A DNA stretch of 31,933 nt, from IMG/VR virus record IMGVR_UViG_3300020172_001197, positions 1 through 31,933 of that record. The stretch is one strand, 5' to 3'. Position numbers and translations under genes: made by a program. Position 1 is the first letter of the stretch; every line of letters begins with the position of its first letter. Below, piece after piece: positions 20,531 to 29,148 of this stretch. A model generated the notes under the pieces. The model searched no databases. It saw only the letters and a program-made list of their open reading frames with translations, and was not told where the DNA came from. Source of the DNA: a virus.

Positions 20531-20897
20531 CTGTCATCTTTTCGTACGACTCCATGGCGGAATCCCACACAGGGGAATGAGGAGTAGAAGTAGTCATTGC
20601 AGTATAGAGGTCATCTGCTATTTTTCGCCATTTAGTTACTGATGGCAAATCTTTTCTTTCAGACTGTTGGTATTTACCACGAAAGTACCTGTGGCAATAC
20701 GGTCTGCAATTTTCTCTTTTTACGTTAAGGGAAAACACAACACCTGAAGCATGAAGATGGTTAAGCGCACCTGAAATAGAACCATGGTGTGCTTTTATGT
20801 TGTACTCATGGTTTAAAGAAAGTTGAAGTTCTTTCCAAGTAAGACCTTCTTGCTTAAGAATAAGTAGGTCCGAAATGCATTGGTGAAGATCAGTCAT
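20523..20897 (-). CDS. Hypothetical HTH-like protein, 124 aa
   Basis: The N-terminal half (LTWKELQLSLNHEYNIKAHH followed by GSISGALNHLHASGVV) has the look of a winged helix DNA-binding segment. Cys/His residues follow (CRPYCHRYFRGKY) and may bind a metal. The C-terminal half is helical. It overlaps both neighbours in the replication module. Role unknown. Confidence 0.72.
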   Translation of the reverse strand: MTDLHQCISDLLILKQEGLTWKELQLSLNHEYNIKAHHGSISGALNHLHASGVVFSLNVKRENCRPYCHRYFRGKYQQSERKDLPSVTKWRKIADDLYTAMTTSTPHSPVWDSAMESYEKMTDD

Positions 20898-21207
20898 CTA
20901 AGCCTGCCATTGTGATGAAGTCATCTTCAGGAATGATGACGTAACGACGCCCACCAAGATCAAACTGTAAGACAGGTGTACGGTCTTCCAAGATGGCTCG
21001 CTCACGCAACTCCACTAGGTCAGCAGACTTGATGGTGTAACTCTTCTTGTTGTCAGTGAACTTGTTCTCTAGGAGAAACTCATGTGAACGTACGTCGTTT
21101 TTACGAAGCCATCCTGAACCTGAGCCAGCATTGCGACTGCCTTTGTATAAGTCGGCTGTCCTGACCTCTTGCTTTTTAGAGGTCTTCATTATTTGGCGTT
21201 GGTTCAT
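20890..21207 (-). CDS. Small PD-(D/E)XK-like endonuclease, 105 aa
   Basis: The product shows GSGSGWLRKNDVRSHEFLLE (candidate Asp) followed by NKFTDNKKSYTI, an E-x-K-like LLENK, a helix VELRERAILEDRTPVL and a strand-rich end GGRRYVIIPEDDF. This matches the small phage Holliday-junction-resolvase-like nuclease type. It overlaps recA by ATGA, consistent with recombination. Catalysis is inferred from the motif spacing. Confidence 0.78.
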   Translation of the reverse strand: MNQRQIMKTSKKQEVRTADLYKGSRNAGSGSGWLRKNDVRSHEFLLENKFTDNKKSYTIKSADLVELRERAILEDRTPVLQFDLGGRRYVIIPEDDFITMAGLDD

Positions 21208-22232
21208 ACTGGTTCGGGGATACCTAACTTGGTGTAGACGTCGTGCTTAATTTCTTTTTGCAACATGATGTCTTCACGAAAAGCGGCAAGTACTGCATCT
21301 TTACCCTGCCACTTTTGTGAACCGTAAGAATAAAACGCACCGGCACGGGTGATGATGTCATACGTGATACCAATGTTCACCATGTCTTTGATGACGTCAA
21401 AGTCACCAAAACTAAAACCTTGCGACTGTGTGAAGTAGAAGTCAATAGTCGCTACCTTCTGCGGAGGGAACGTCTTGTTCTTAATGGTACGTGCCTTGAT
21501 GGTTTGTCCGACTGTTTCATCTTTGTCTTTCAACCATTCGTCACGCTTTACTTCAACACGAGCGAAGTAATGGAAGTTCTTAGCCTTACCACCGGGGGTT
21601 GTGCGGTTGTCTCCCCACATAACGCCAATCTTCTCACGCCACTGGTTGATGATGATGCCTGTGCATCCACGGTCTTCATCAATGAGTGAACGACGCTGTG
21701 CTTTAGAAGACTTGCGAAGGAACTTGCCAGTAAGGCGAGCACCTAAACCAACGGTGAACTCTTCCATGAGTTTCTCTGCTTCATCGTCAGGCACTAACGC
21801 TGGCAGTGAGTCAATGACAATCATGTCTACTGCACGGTTAGCCAACGCTTTGATGACAAGATCGTAAACGTGCTCCATGATGTTTGCTTCAACAACCCAC
21901 AAGCGCTCTAGGTCTACACCGATAGCACGGGCGTACTCAGGTACGTACTCTTCAGCGGCTACCCACATCGCAACAAAGTTAGGATCTTTAAGTTGATTAG
22001 CGGCAATGGTCTTGTAAGCAAGAGCAGTTTTACCTGACGACTCATCACCAATGATTTCACTCCATTGGTTCATAGGCCACCCACCACCAAGCATAAGGTC
22101 GTACGCAAGTACGCCAGTGGTGATACGTGGGAGTTCGTCTTTTACACAGTTGCCTTGAATGATGACACCGTCACCATACTTCTTGTTTACGGACGCAATA
22201 ATAGATGCGAGTGATTCACGGGTTGATGACAT
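21204..22232 (-). CDS. recA: RecA-like recombinase
   Basis: The 342-aa product has Walker A GDESSGKT (62-69), a GGGWPMNQWSEIIG lead-in typical of RecA, Walker B MIVIDSLPAL, and later Gly-rich and DNA-binding loops (RRSLIDEDRGCTGIIINQWR). It should form filaments on ssDNA and drive strand exchange, working with the ssDNA-binding protein, the Cas4-like nuclease and the resolvase-like genes nearby. The sequence is closer to phage RecA/UvsX-like proteins than to host RecA in overall length. The function is well supported. Confidence 0.93.
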   Translation of the reverse strand: MSSTRESLASIIASVNKKYGDGVIIQGNCVKDELPRITTGVLAYDLMLGGGWPMNQWSEIIGDESSGKTALAYKTIAANQLKDPNFVAMWVAAEEYVPEYARAIGVDLERLWVVEANIMEHVYDLVIKALANRAVDMIVIDSLPALVPDDEAEKLMEEFTVGLGARLTGKFLRKSSKAQRRSLIDEDRGCTGIIINQWREKIGVMWGDNRTTPGGKAKNFHYFARVEVKRDEWLKDKDETVGQTIKARTIKNKTFPPQKVATIDFYFTQSQGFSFGDFDVIKDMVNIGITYDIITRAGAFYSYGSQKWQGKDAVLAAFREDIMLQKEIKHDVYTKLGIPEPV

Positions 22233-22240
22233 ATGGTTCC

Positions 22241-22621
22241 TTAACTAATCCATGAGCCTTGGCTGGCTTGGTCATACATACCATTCCAACCACACTCATA
22301 GCAACGAGGTGCGGGGGAAGCGCCATTGACTGACGTTCCCTGTCCTTTTCCTGTTCGTGTGAATACATACGAACTTCCGCAATCAGGACATGATCTATCT
22401 TCTTTACGAGCGGCTTCACCGCCGTTTGTCAATCCTCGCTGAAGTGCTTCAGTGAAGTTTTCGGGGGGTGGGCTATTGTCTGAACGGCTTGTACGACCTG
22501 ACGCAGGGTGAGGGGCTTGTTGGGACTGCGGGAACCTAATTGGGACCTCAGTTGGGGGTAATGCAGGCTTAGGTGTTGTTGGGCGTTCGCCTGCCAGTTT
22601 TTTTGACCACCAGTCACTCAT
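22241..22621 (-). CDS. Zinc-ribbon phage protein, 126 aa
   Basis: A Pro/Ser-rich disordered N-terminus (KPALPPTEVPIRFPQSQQAP) is followed by a zinc ribbon made of CPDCGSSYVFTR and CYECGWNGMYDQ. The latter pattern is familiar from conserved actinophage proteins. The start has GAGG four bases upstream and overlaps the previous gene. Its location between polymerase and recA suggests a replication or transcription link, but no activity is evident. Confidence 0.8.
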   Translation of the reverse strand: MSDWWSKKLAGERPTTPKPALPPTEVPIRFPQSQQAPHPASGRTSRSDNSPPPENFTEALQRGLTNGGEAARKEDRSCPDCGSSYVFTRTGKGQGTSVNGASPAPRCYECGWNGMYDQASQGSWIS

Positions 22622-22982
22622 AGTCCTCACTGTCCTCGTCGTCGTCGGAAAAGAAATCTTCTAACATGATAACGACTTTATCGGAGTCAATCAACTTATT
22701 GGTGATAGCAATTCCAAAAACTGTAAGAATTTCTCGCAACTCATCTGAGTTAGATCCCAACTTATCAAAGTGTTTTAAAAATCTGATAAACCAGTCAGAG
22801 CCTTCAACAATCTCTTGGTAAATCTCTGTAGCCACAAAGATGCCCCAACGAGTCATCACGTCAGTTTTTTCAATCTCCTGTACCTCTTCAGAAGGTGGGG
22901 GGAACCCCATCTCCTGTGCGTAGTACTGCCCTTCAGGGGCAGAGAGCATAAGGTAGAACATTCGTTTATCTATTGCGTTCAT
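22614..22982 (-). CDS. Hypothetical acidic protein, 122 aa
   Basis: ATGA overlap with the polymerase stop and an overlap with the zinc-ribbon gene downstream. The product is helical and ends in a very acidic tail (DFFSDDDEDSEDYE). No family is recognised. Acidic tails of this kind occur in phage DNA-replication accessory proteins and may contact ssDNA-binding proteins, but that is only a guess. Confidence 0.7.
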   Translation of the reverse strand: MNAIDKRMFYLMLSAPEGQYYAQEMGFPPPSEEVQEIEKTDVMTRWGIFVATEIYQEIVEGSDWFIRFLKHFDKLGSNSDELREILTVFGIAITNKLIDSDKVVIMLEDFFSDDDEDSEDYE

Positions 22983-25066
22983 CAGCCTTTTGCTTCCGAC
23001 CATGAGCCAGCGACATCGCAGGAGACCTTTAGAGGCACACCTCTGATGATCTTGCCTTCTCCCATTGCATCAATGAACTTGGGAATCAGTTCATAAGCGG
23101 TTTCTTGAGGCACAGCGGCTACAAGTTCGTCGTGTACCTGTACTAACATGTGGGTGTCCGTTCCTTGTAGATCTTCTGCTACAGAGATCATAGCCCGTTT
23201 ACAGATGTCAGCGGCACTTCCTTGAACTACAGCGTTTACGGCTTGGCGCTCTGCACGAGAGCGCTTTTCGTCATCAGAAGAGCGCAGGTCAGGAAGCCTT
23301 CTATAGCGCCCTGCCATCGTCTTCACGTACCCCTTTGCCTTGCCTTGCGAGATGACTTGGCGCTTCCACTTGGTGATACCTGAGAACTGCTCGTAGTACT
23401 TGTCAATCATGTACTTGGCTTTCTTCTCTTCCAGCCCTGTAGTGCGAGCCAGTTTCATATAGCCACCACCGTAAGCGGTAAGGAAGTTGGCGCCTTTCCC
23501 AATCTGACGTTCTTCAGAAGTAACGTCGTTTACGTCCTTGTCAAACAACAGAGCAGCAGCACCAGCATGAATGTCAATGCCGTTAGTAAAGATGTTCATC
23601 ATCTGCTCGTCTTGTGAGTACATAGCCATTACACGCAACTCAATTTGGTCGTAGTCAGCCACCATAAGGGAATACCCCGGAGGCGGAATAAAGAGACTGC
23701 GAACACTGGAGTCTCGTGGGATGTTCTGAAGGTTGGGGTCACTAGATGACAACCGACCTGTGGCTGTGCGGTGCAAGTGAAACGACGGGTGCAAACGTCC
23801 CTTGTTAAGTTTCGGCAACAGCCCATCAACATAAGTTGATTTAAGTTTCTGCGTTTCAGACCAATCCAACAAAAGTTGAATGGCTGGGTGATGGTGCGCT
23901 AATCGCTTTAACGACTCAGCGTCAGTAGACGGGGAGCCTTTAAGTGTGGTCTTGAAAGGCTTAAGCCCCAAACCACCGTCACGCTTTTTATTAAACAAAA
24001 AGTCTTGCTTGTGCTTGGTGGAGTCGGGGTTGAAGCCAATGGGAGCGTACTCAGATAGCGCAAGCAACGTGTCACGCATCTTGGCGTCCAACTCTTTACC
24101 CAACACCTTAAGTTGGCGGGAGTCAACTGGGATGCCGTTGTTCTCCATCTGCATGAGAACACTGAGCACCTGACTGTCCTGCTGGAACACACGGATCAAG
24201 TCTTCTTGATTCTTTATTTGATTCCAAAGGCGGTTGTACAACATCCATGTCCAGCGCACGTCAAGGTGCACGTAACGTGTTGCGGAGTCAAATGGAACGA
24301 TGTCAATAATCTTTCCCAACTTCCCTTCACGGGCGTAAGCGCTGTGCTTGTCATAGTTGGCGGTAATGAGATTCTCTAGCGAGTACGACATCATGTTCTC
24401 ATTCAGGCTGTGCTGAAGAATCATGGTGTCCGCATAAGGACCGGGCGGGATCTTCTCGTAGTACTTAGAGATAGAACGAGCGTCAAACTTTACGTTGTGC
24501 CCAATCTTTAATAGGTTGCTAAAGAACAAAGGCTTAAGCGCTTCAAACACAACTGAGCGTGACAACTGCGGAGGCGCAGGGCTGTACACGGCTGGCTTGT
24601 GGTAGCGAGCCTTAGCAGTGGACTCCTGCCCACTCTTCAAGACCTTACGGTAACCATCAGGAGGCACTGTGGTGCCGTCACCGATCTCTTCAGGCTCTAG
24701 GAGGTAGCCGAGGTTGTGTCCCATTGGGATTGCCCATGAGTGTCCTCGTGTTGCAAGACCAATCCAAAACACTTCATTACGAAGTGGGTCAAGTGCAAGC
24801 ATGCTCCTGTATTTAGACTCAATGTTTTCCCGTGCACGCTGAACGATGTCAGGTGAGGGGTTCTTTAATTTGGAAACGTGGTATTTCCAGTCAGCCTCAA
24901 TGTGTTCAAGCAAATCAGGGTGGCGGTCAAGTATCCCCCGTGTTTCAACGTCAAATACAAAACAACCCTCTTGTTGAATAACTGCAATGAGTTCTTTAAT
25001 TTCTTCTATAGAAGACACAACATGGGGCGCAGAGCGCCCCATGTCATGCGTAATTGGTTCAGTCAC
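22982..25066 (-). CDS. polA: Family A DNA polymerase with 3'-5' exonuclease domain
   Basis: The 694-aa product has exonuclease motif I FVFDVETRG (D39, E41), motif II GHNVKFDARSI and motif III with YVHLDVRW, then polymerase motifs TATGRLSSSDPNLQNIP, motif A VADYDQIELRVMA, motif B RQIGKGANFLTAYG and motif C VQVHDELV. It is the replicative polymerase of the phage, without a 5' nuclease domain. A GTG start (25066) gives the full frame but has no good ribosome site; ATG 25042 is the alternative and would lie in a perfect hairpin at 25020-25044. The neighbouring ssDNA-binding protein gene lies nine bases upstream. Confidence 0.95.
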   Translation of the reverse strand: MTEPITHDMGRSAPHVVSSIEEIKELIAVIQQEGCFVFDVETRGILDRHPDLLEHIEADWKYHVSKLKNPSPDIVQRARENIESKYRSMLALDPLRNEVFWIGLATRGHSWAIPMGHNLGYLLEPEEIGDGTTVPPDGYRKVLKSGQESTAKARYHKPAVYSPAPPQLSRSVVFEALKPLFFSNLLKIGHNVKFDARSISKYYEKIPPGPYADTMILQHSLNENMMSYSLENLITANYDKHSAYAREGKLGKIIDIVPFDSATRYVHLDVRWTWMLYNRLWNQIKNQEDLIRVFQQDSQVLSVLMQMENNGIPVDSRQLKVLGKELDAKMRDTLLALSEYAPIGFNPDSTKHKQDFLFNKKRDGGLGLKPFKTTLKGSPSTDAESLKRLAHHHPAIQLLLDWSETQKLKSTYVDGLLPKLNKGRLHPSFHLHRTATGRLSSSDPNLQNIPRDSSVRSLFIPPPGYSLMVADYDQIELRVMAMYSQDEQMMNIFTNGIDIHAGAAALLFDKDVNDVTSEERQIGKGANFLTAYGGGYMKLARTTGLEEKKAKYMIDKYYEQFSGITKWKRQVISQGKAKGYVKTMAGRYRRLPDLRSSDDEKRSRAERQAVNAVVQGSAADICKRAMISVAEDLQGTDTHMLVQVHDELVAAVPQETAYELIPKFIDAMGEGKIIRGVPLKVSCDVAGSWSEAKG
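25020..25044 (-). promoter_or_regulatory. Perfect hairpin at the 5' end of the polymerase gene
   Basis: An exact 11-bp inverted repeat pairs 25020-25030 with 25034-25044 (arms ACATGGGGCGC and GCGCCCCATGT, loop of three), extendable by two to three wobble pairs. It falls at codons 8-16 from the GTG start, and its arm includes the alternative ATG at 25042. Confidence 0.55.
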
Positions 25067-25074
25067 AACTAGTT

Positions 25075-25809
25075 TTAATCTAGTTCTTCGTCAGCAATAC
25101 GTACAAGATCTTTACGCTTTGGAATTGCAATGATCTCGTTTGTGTACTTCTCGCTCAACAATGAAGCAAAAGTCTCATCGCTGATGTAGGAAAGTCCATA
25201 CTCTTCAAGGTCACGCTCACGTACCAATTGCAAGTTGGTGACGGTAGTTGTACCTTTACCTGTTTTGGACACTGCCCAGTAGTGCTTGCCGAGGGGGCCT
25301 GTGCGCTCATTGTTGTTGAAGTTCTTCAACTGGTCAATGACTCGTGGACCGATCTCAAATGACTTGAGCACTGGTTCTTCGCCTTCGGAAAGAAGGGCAA
25401 TGTTGAAAGCAAACCGACTAGAAGGTTTGTTGCCTGCATTGCACAGTGGGCAATCTTCTCCAAGGCAAACAAATGACTTCTGTCCAGTGCGCTCAATCCA
25501 ATGCTGACGCCATGAGGCGAATGGAGCATCTTCAATAAACTTGATGATCTGTGGATCGTCAGTCACAGTCAGACGTGAAGCGTATGCAGAGTCAGACACC
25601 TTTGTCTGCTCTACGCCTGCCCAACCTGAACGTACAACTTTACGAACTTTCGCAGGTGGCAAGTCGTCTTCGTCATCGTCGTCGCTGGACTGGGGGGTTG
25701 GTGTAGCACGCTTGCGAAGCGTTGGAAGATCTTCATCTTCCTTCGTAATTTTGCGTGCTACTGGTTTTTGGAATTCTTGTTCGTCGTCTTCAAAGTCGTC
25801 AAACGTCAT
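25075..25809 (-). CDS. gp32-like ssDNA-binding protein
   Basis: The 244-aa product has a long acidic, Lys-rich N-terminus, then a core with a zinc pattern CLGEDCPLCNAG, FAFNIALLSEG and a beta-rich body (PVLKSFEIGPRVIDQLKNF) as in T4 gp32-type and actinophage ssDNA-binding proteins. It should coat ssDNA and help polymerase and RecA, both next to it. The start is the ATG at 25809 after an A/G-rich stretch. An inverted repeat AACTAG/CTAGTT lies in the nine-base gap to the polymerase. Confidence 0.82.
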   Translation of the reverse strand: MTFDDFEDDEQEFQKPVARKITKEDEDLPTLRKRATPTPQSSDDDDEDDLPPAKVRKVVRSGWAGVEQTKVSDSAYASRLTVTDDPQIIKFIEDAPFASWRQHWIERTGQKSFVCLGEDCPLCNAGNKPSSRFAFNIALLSEGEEPVLKSFEIGPRVIDQLKNFNNNERTGPLGKHYWAVSKTGKGTTTVTNLQLVRERDLEEYGLSYISDETFASLLSEKYTNEIIAIPKRKDLVRIADEELD

Positions 25810-25825
25810 GGTCTTTGCTTCTTTC

Positions 25826-26257
25826 TTATCTTGGGTAATTGGTTTTGATGTGTTCTTTAAACTGAACCCATTGGGGTTCTCTGCTGTCTATGCAAAAGCG
25901 TTCAACAGCGTCAATCAGGAAATCTACCTGCTCAAGGCTGTAAAGCCTACGTCCTTTTGCAGGTTTTTCTCCAAAGTGCACTCCGTTGGGAGCAGGCGTA
26001 CGATACATCGCTTTAGGTATCCAACCATTGGATTCCCACATGCGTATCGTAACTGGCTTCCGCAGAAGTGCTTTTGCTAAACCACCAACAGTGAAGAAAG
26101 TTTTCTTCTCACCATTGATGGTGTAGGTCTTTGCCTTTGCACCGTTGTAACGGTCGCTGGCTTCAACATATACCGACTTTTGATTAGGTCGGTTTTTGGG
26201 CGGGCGGGTACCCGGAAAGTCGGGCAAGTCGCCAAACAGTTCCAGTGGGTCTTTCAT
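25826..26257 (-). CDS. MerR-like HTH protein, 143 aa
   Basis: The product has FTVGGLAKALLRKPVTIRMW followed by ESNGWIPKAMYRTP and KGRRLYSLEQVDFLIDAV, the usual MerR-type winged helix with the xGR-x-Y end. It may be a regulator or a replication-linked DNA-binding protein such as a terminase-like or recombination protein. No metal site or effector domain is present. ATGA junction with the gene upstream. Confidence 0.8.
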   Translation of the reverse strand: MKDPLELFGDLPDFPGTRPPKNRPNQKSVYVEASDRYNGAKAKTYTINGEKKTFFTVGGLAKALLRKPVTIRMWESNGWIPKAMYRTPAPNGVHFGEKPAKGRRLYSLEQVDFLIDAVERFCIDSREPQWVQFKEHIKTNYPR

Positions 26258-26679
26258 ACCTTAAATGCCCATGATTCTTTCTCTTCGTAAAAGCCCTGCA
26301 CAATAGGAGCCAACTCTTTGTGCTCCCATGCAAGCGCAAGCATCTTACTTTCACTTAAGACTTCTACAACCTCTTTAACGTCTTCCCAAAATCCATTTGC
26401 TTCTGCCCACTCTTTAGCAGCAGAAGTGTTAAACGAACGAGAGACACGGCGCTCACGCTTTAGTTGCATGCCTTCAATCTCTACCCAGCGGTGACCTTTA
26501 TCGTCAACGACGCCGTTAGTGTCAATGTATTCAGATAGTTCTTTCTTCATTGCATCTTGGCGTTTTGTCAGCGCTTCAATACCTTCTTTAGACTTTTTGA
26601 ATTCTTCAGCGAGCCTTTTGATGTACGCAGGGTCTTGTGCTGGTTGCTCTTGTCGTTTGATTACTCGTGGTGTTGTCAT
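26254..26679 (-). CDS. Conserved helical phage protein, 141 aa
   Basis: The product begins MTTPRVIKRQEQPAQDPAYI and has a long helix with KEGIEALTKRQDAMKKELSE, then a beta segment and a helical end. It looks like a small DNA-replication-associated coiled-coil protein; no catalytic motif is visible. GAGGT lies five bases before the ATG. The start of the gene is one base from the helicase stop. Confidence 0.74.
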   Translation of the reverse strand: MTTPRVIKRQEQPAQDPAYIKRLAEEFKKSKEGIEALTKRQDAMKKELSEYIDTNGVVDDKGHRWVEIEGMQLKRERRVSRSFNTSAAKEWAEANGFWEDVKEVVEVLSESKMLALAWEHKELAPIVQGFYEEKESWAFKV

Positions 26680-26680
26680 C

Positions 26681-28225
26681 TCATACCTCTGTGTTTGTTA
26701 GAAACTCGGAAAGAGATCCGAGGCTCAGTTGGAAGTTACCTTGTGTGTCGTACCCTTTGTCAATAAAGGCTTCGTTAATTTTTCTTTTTTGCTGAAGCAT
26801 TTCGTACTGACGTTCCTCTATGGAACCTTTCATTACGAATGAGGTAATAGTAACGTGGGGGTGTACAGATGACAACCTGATTATTCGTGCTTCTCGTTGA
26901 TCCAATTTACCGGCAGACCACGGGAGGTCAAAAGAAATGAGATAGTTGGCTTGGGGCAAGTCAACTCCGTACCCTCCGGCGTCGGAAGATAAAAAGATAC
27001 GACAATTTGGGTCTGACTGGAATCGTTGTTTAGCGGTGTCTCGTTCTTCTGCACCCATTCCACCCATGAACAGGACGCTGTCCGCAATACGTGCAGTTGC
27101 GTCCTTGATAAGCCGTAGGTTCTTTTTAAAGAACGAAAATAAAACCACTTTGTTATTTGGGTCTTCATTTAAAACGTCCTTAATGTATTCAATTACAGCA
27201 TCTAATTTTGGAGAAGCCGCATTGGTTGGAAGGATGCCACCTTTAATCACTTTGTCAGCGTACGCACTGCCTTCGTTGGAAGCAGGGTCGTTGTACAGCG
27301 ATGCAGATGCTCGTACCAACTCAGCGTTGTCACACAACATACGGAGCACCGTAAGGCGAGCCATGATCTGCCCTTGCGCCTCGTTCCCGTCTTTACCGTT
27401 GTAGTGAGACCATAGGTCAAACCCACGACCGTGTTGCGATATCGCTTTTTGAATCTCTTGCAAAAGGTCTCTAGCAATAACCTTGTACGCCGATGCGCCT
27501 GCCTTGTCAAAAGGCACAGGGATTACTTGACTAATGACTTTAGGCAATTGGTCTGCAATATCTTCTCTCGTCTTACGCACCATTGATTCCCCAAGACTGT
27601 CATTGAGTTGCTTGAGGTTGCGGTAATGCTTTGGTTTACCAAAGTGGTCACGCACAATGAAGGTGCGATCAAAAACGTCAAACTTGCCAAGGACAGTAGG
27701 GTCTACGAACTGCATGATAGAAAACAACTCTTCAGGCTTGTTCTCTATCGGTTGCCCTGTCAACGCAAAACGGTAATGGCATTTACGACTTAAGCGTTTA
27801 ATTAAACGAGATCGTTTAGCCGACGGAGATTTAATAATGGTTGCTTCATCTATGACCATTGCGTCGTACCCAATTTTTAAGAAGTACGCCTCGTCTTTAG
27901 TAAGCAGTTCAGGGTTAATGATGGTGTAGTGGCAATTGAGAGAAGTACGCCACAAGGTTGCACGTTCTTTTGGGGTGCCGTCAATAACAACAACACGAGA
28001 CGTCGTAAACTTTTTAATCTCACGCATCCATTGGTACTTGAGAGAAGACGGAACAATTACAAACACACGATCTATTTCTTTTGTGTCAAGTAACTCTTCT
28101 ATTGCAGACAATGTCGTAGGTGTCTTGCCAGCACCCATGACCATGGCAAGGAGCATCTGCCCACGGTCAACCATGCGGTCTTTAGCGTCCTCTTGAAAAG
28201 GGTACAGAGTGCCTACAAAAGTCAC
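26681..28225 (-). CDS. SNF2-type helicase with DEAT box
   Basis: The 514-aa product starts at the GTG at 28225, which overlaps the primase stop (GTGA) and has GGTGG five bases upstream; TTG 28237 and GTG 28234 are less well placed. Motifs are Walker A MVMGAGKT (28-35), DEAT (126-129) in place of the usual DEAH, LTGQPIENKPEELF (motif III) and DQREARIIR (motif VI). The last His-to-Thr change is unusual and may alter coupling of ATP hydrolysis. It lies between primase and the two small genes, so it is probably used in replication or fork restart. Confidence 0.9.
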   Translation of the reverse strand: MTFVGTLYPFQEDAKDRMVDRGQMLLAMVMGAGKTPTTLSAIEELLDTKEIDRVFVIVPSSLKYQWMREIKKFTTSRVVVIDGTPKERATLWRTSLNCHYTIINPELLTKDEAYFLKIGYDAMVIDEATIIKSPSAKRSRLIKRLSRKCHYRFALTGQPIENKPEELFSIMQFVDPTVLGKFDVFDRTFIVRDHFGKPKHYRNLKQLNDSLGESMVRKTREDIADQLPKVISQVIPVPFDKAGASAYKVIARDLLQEIQKAISQHGRGFDLWSHYNGKDGNEAQGQIMARLTVLRMLCDNAELVRASASLYNDPASNEGSAYADKVIKGGILPTNAASPKLDAVIEYIKDVLNEDPNNKVVLFSFFKKNLRLIKDATARIADSVLFMGGMGAEERDTAKQRFQSDPNCRIFLSSDAGGYGVDLPQANYLISFDLPWSAGKLDQREARIIRLSSVHPHVTITSFVMKGSIEERQYEMLQQKRKINEAFIDKGYDTQGNFQLSLGSLSEFLTNTEV

Positions 28226-29148
28226 TGCAACCACCAAGGGATGATTGAAGCGCCAACTACTGAGTCGTATATCTGTTCGTCAGTCATCTCACCGATGTCT
28301 TTGGCGTCAGGGGCTTTGCTGTAGTCCAACCAAAACATTCCGCCCTTCAAGCGAGGCATTTGTTTTAGCAACACCTTTGCTGAAGAAATACCAGCCTTGT
28401 CATTGTCCATCGCAATAATCACACGGTCTGCAACCTCCGGAATTAAACGAAGTTGCTCTTTGCTTACAAAGGCTCCAAACGTGGCAAGTGCTTGTATGCC
28501 ACTGAAAGAAGATGCAAAGCGCACAACGTCTAGCGGGGACTCTACAAGCACAGCGGTCTTTGAGTAAAAGCGCTCAATGCCAAACAGCGTCACGCTCTTT
28601 TTAACTCCGGTGGGGACGTTGTTAAACCACCCGTTTCCTTTCTCTTGCCAACCAAGAAGTTCTCCTTCAGCAGACACGATGGGAATAACAAGGGCTTTCT
28701 TTTCATTGTTCCACTTCACGCCATATGACCGCACGATGTCGGGGTCTAAGTTGCGACGAGCAGAAACCTTTGCAGGGACATTCTCAAACTTGTTGTACGC
28801 CAACCAGTCAACGTCAGGCTTGTACTCAACACGTTCAGGTGAATTCAACTGACGCATGCCCGACTCCATCAATAAACGGTGCGCCGTCATGGTGTCTTCA
28901 AAACTGCCAGTGAGTTCCGCAATCAAAGATGAGAGTGTGCCTTTAGCACCACATGAGAAACAAATCCAAAGACCTGTCTCTGCATTCATTGACCATGATG
29001 GAGAGTTGTCGGCTTTACCAACACGCTTAATGTGTACGGGGCATCGCCCTACAATCTCTGCTCCACCACTTCTTGTGAGTTCTATGCCAAGGTTGGCAAG
29101 CACATCGGTGATGCTAGTAATACCAGTTGTCGCTTCCGCTGTCGTCAT
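28222..29148 (-). CDS. DnaG-like DNA primase
   Basis: The 308-aa product has a CHC2-type zinc finger (C36, H39, C63, C66) and a TOPRIM domain with the catalytic Glu203 in VLVESPLDVVRF and the metal-binding MDNDKAG (247-253). It lacks the C-terminal helicase-binding domain of host DnaG, as is common in phages. It should lay down RNA primers together with the DnaB-type helicase. ATG 29148 is preferred; ATG 29166 would add six residues. Confidence 0.92.
   Translation of the reverse strand: MTTAEATTGITSITDVLANLGIELTRSGGAEIVGRCPVHIKRVGKADNSPSWSMNAETGLWICFSCGAKGTLSSLIAELTGSFEDTMTAHRLLMESGMRQLNSPERVEYKPDVDWLAYNKFENVPAKVSARRNLDPDIVRSYGVKWNNEKKALVIPIVSAEGELLGWQEKGNGWFNNVPTGVKKSVTLFGIERFYSKTAVLVESPLDVVRFASSFSGIQALATFGAFVSKEQLRLIPEVADRVIIAMDNDKAGISSAKVLLKQMPRLKGGMFWLDYSKAPDAKDIGEMTDEQIYDSVVGASIIPWWLQ

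Noticed and set aside
25541-26080. 179-aa open frame on the plus strand
   Set aside because: Antisense shadow of the ssDNA-binding and HTH genes; Ser/Phe-rich composition without any domain.
26946-27404. 152-aa open frame on the plus strand
   Set aside because: Antisense shadow of the DEAT helicase; no ribosome site, and the minus frame has all helicase motifs.
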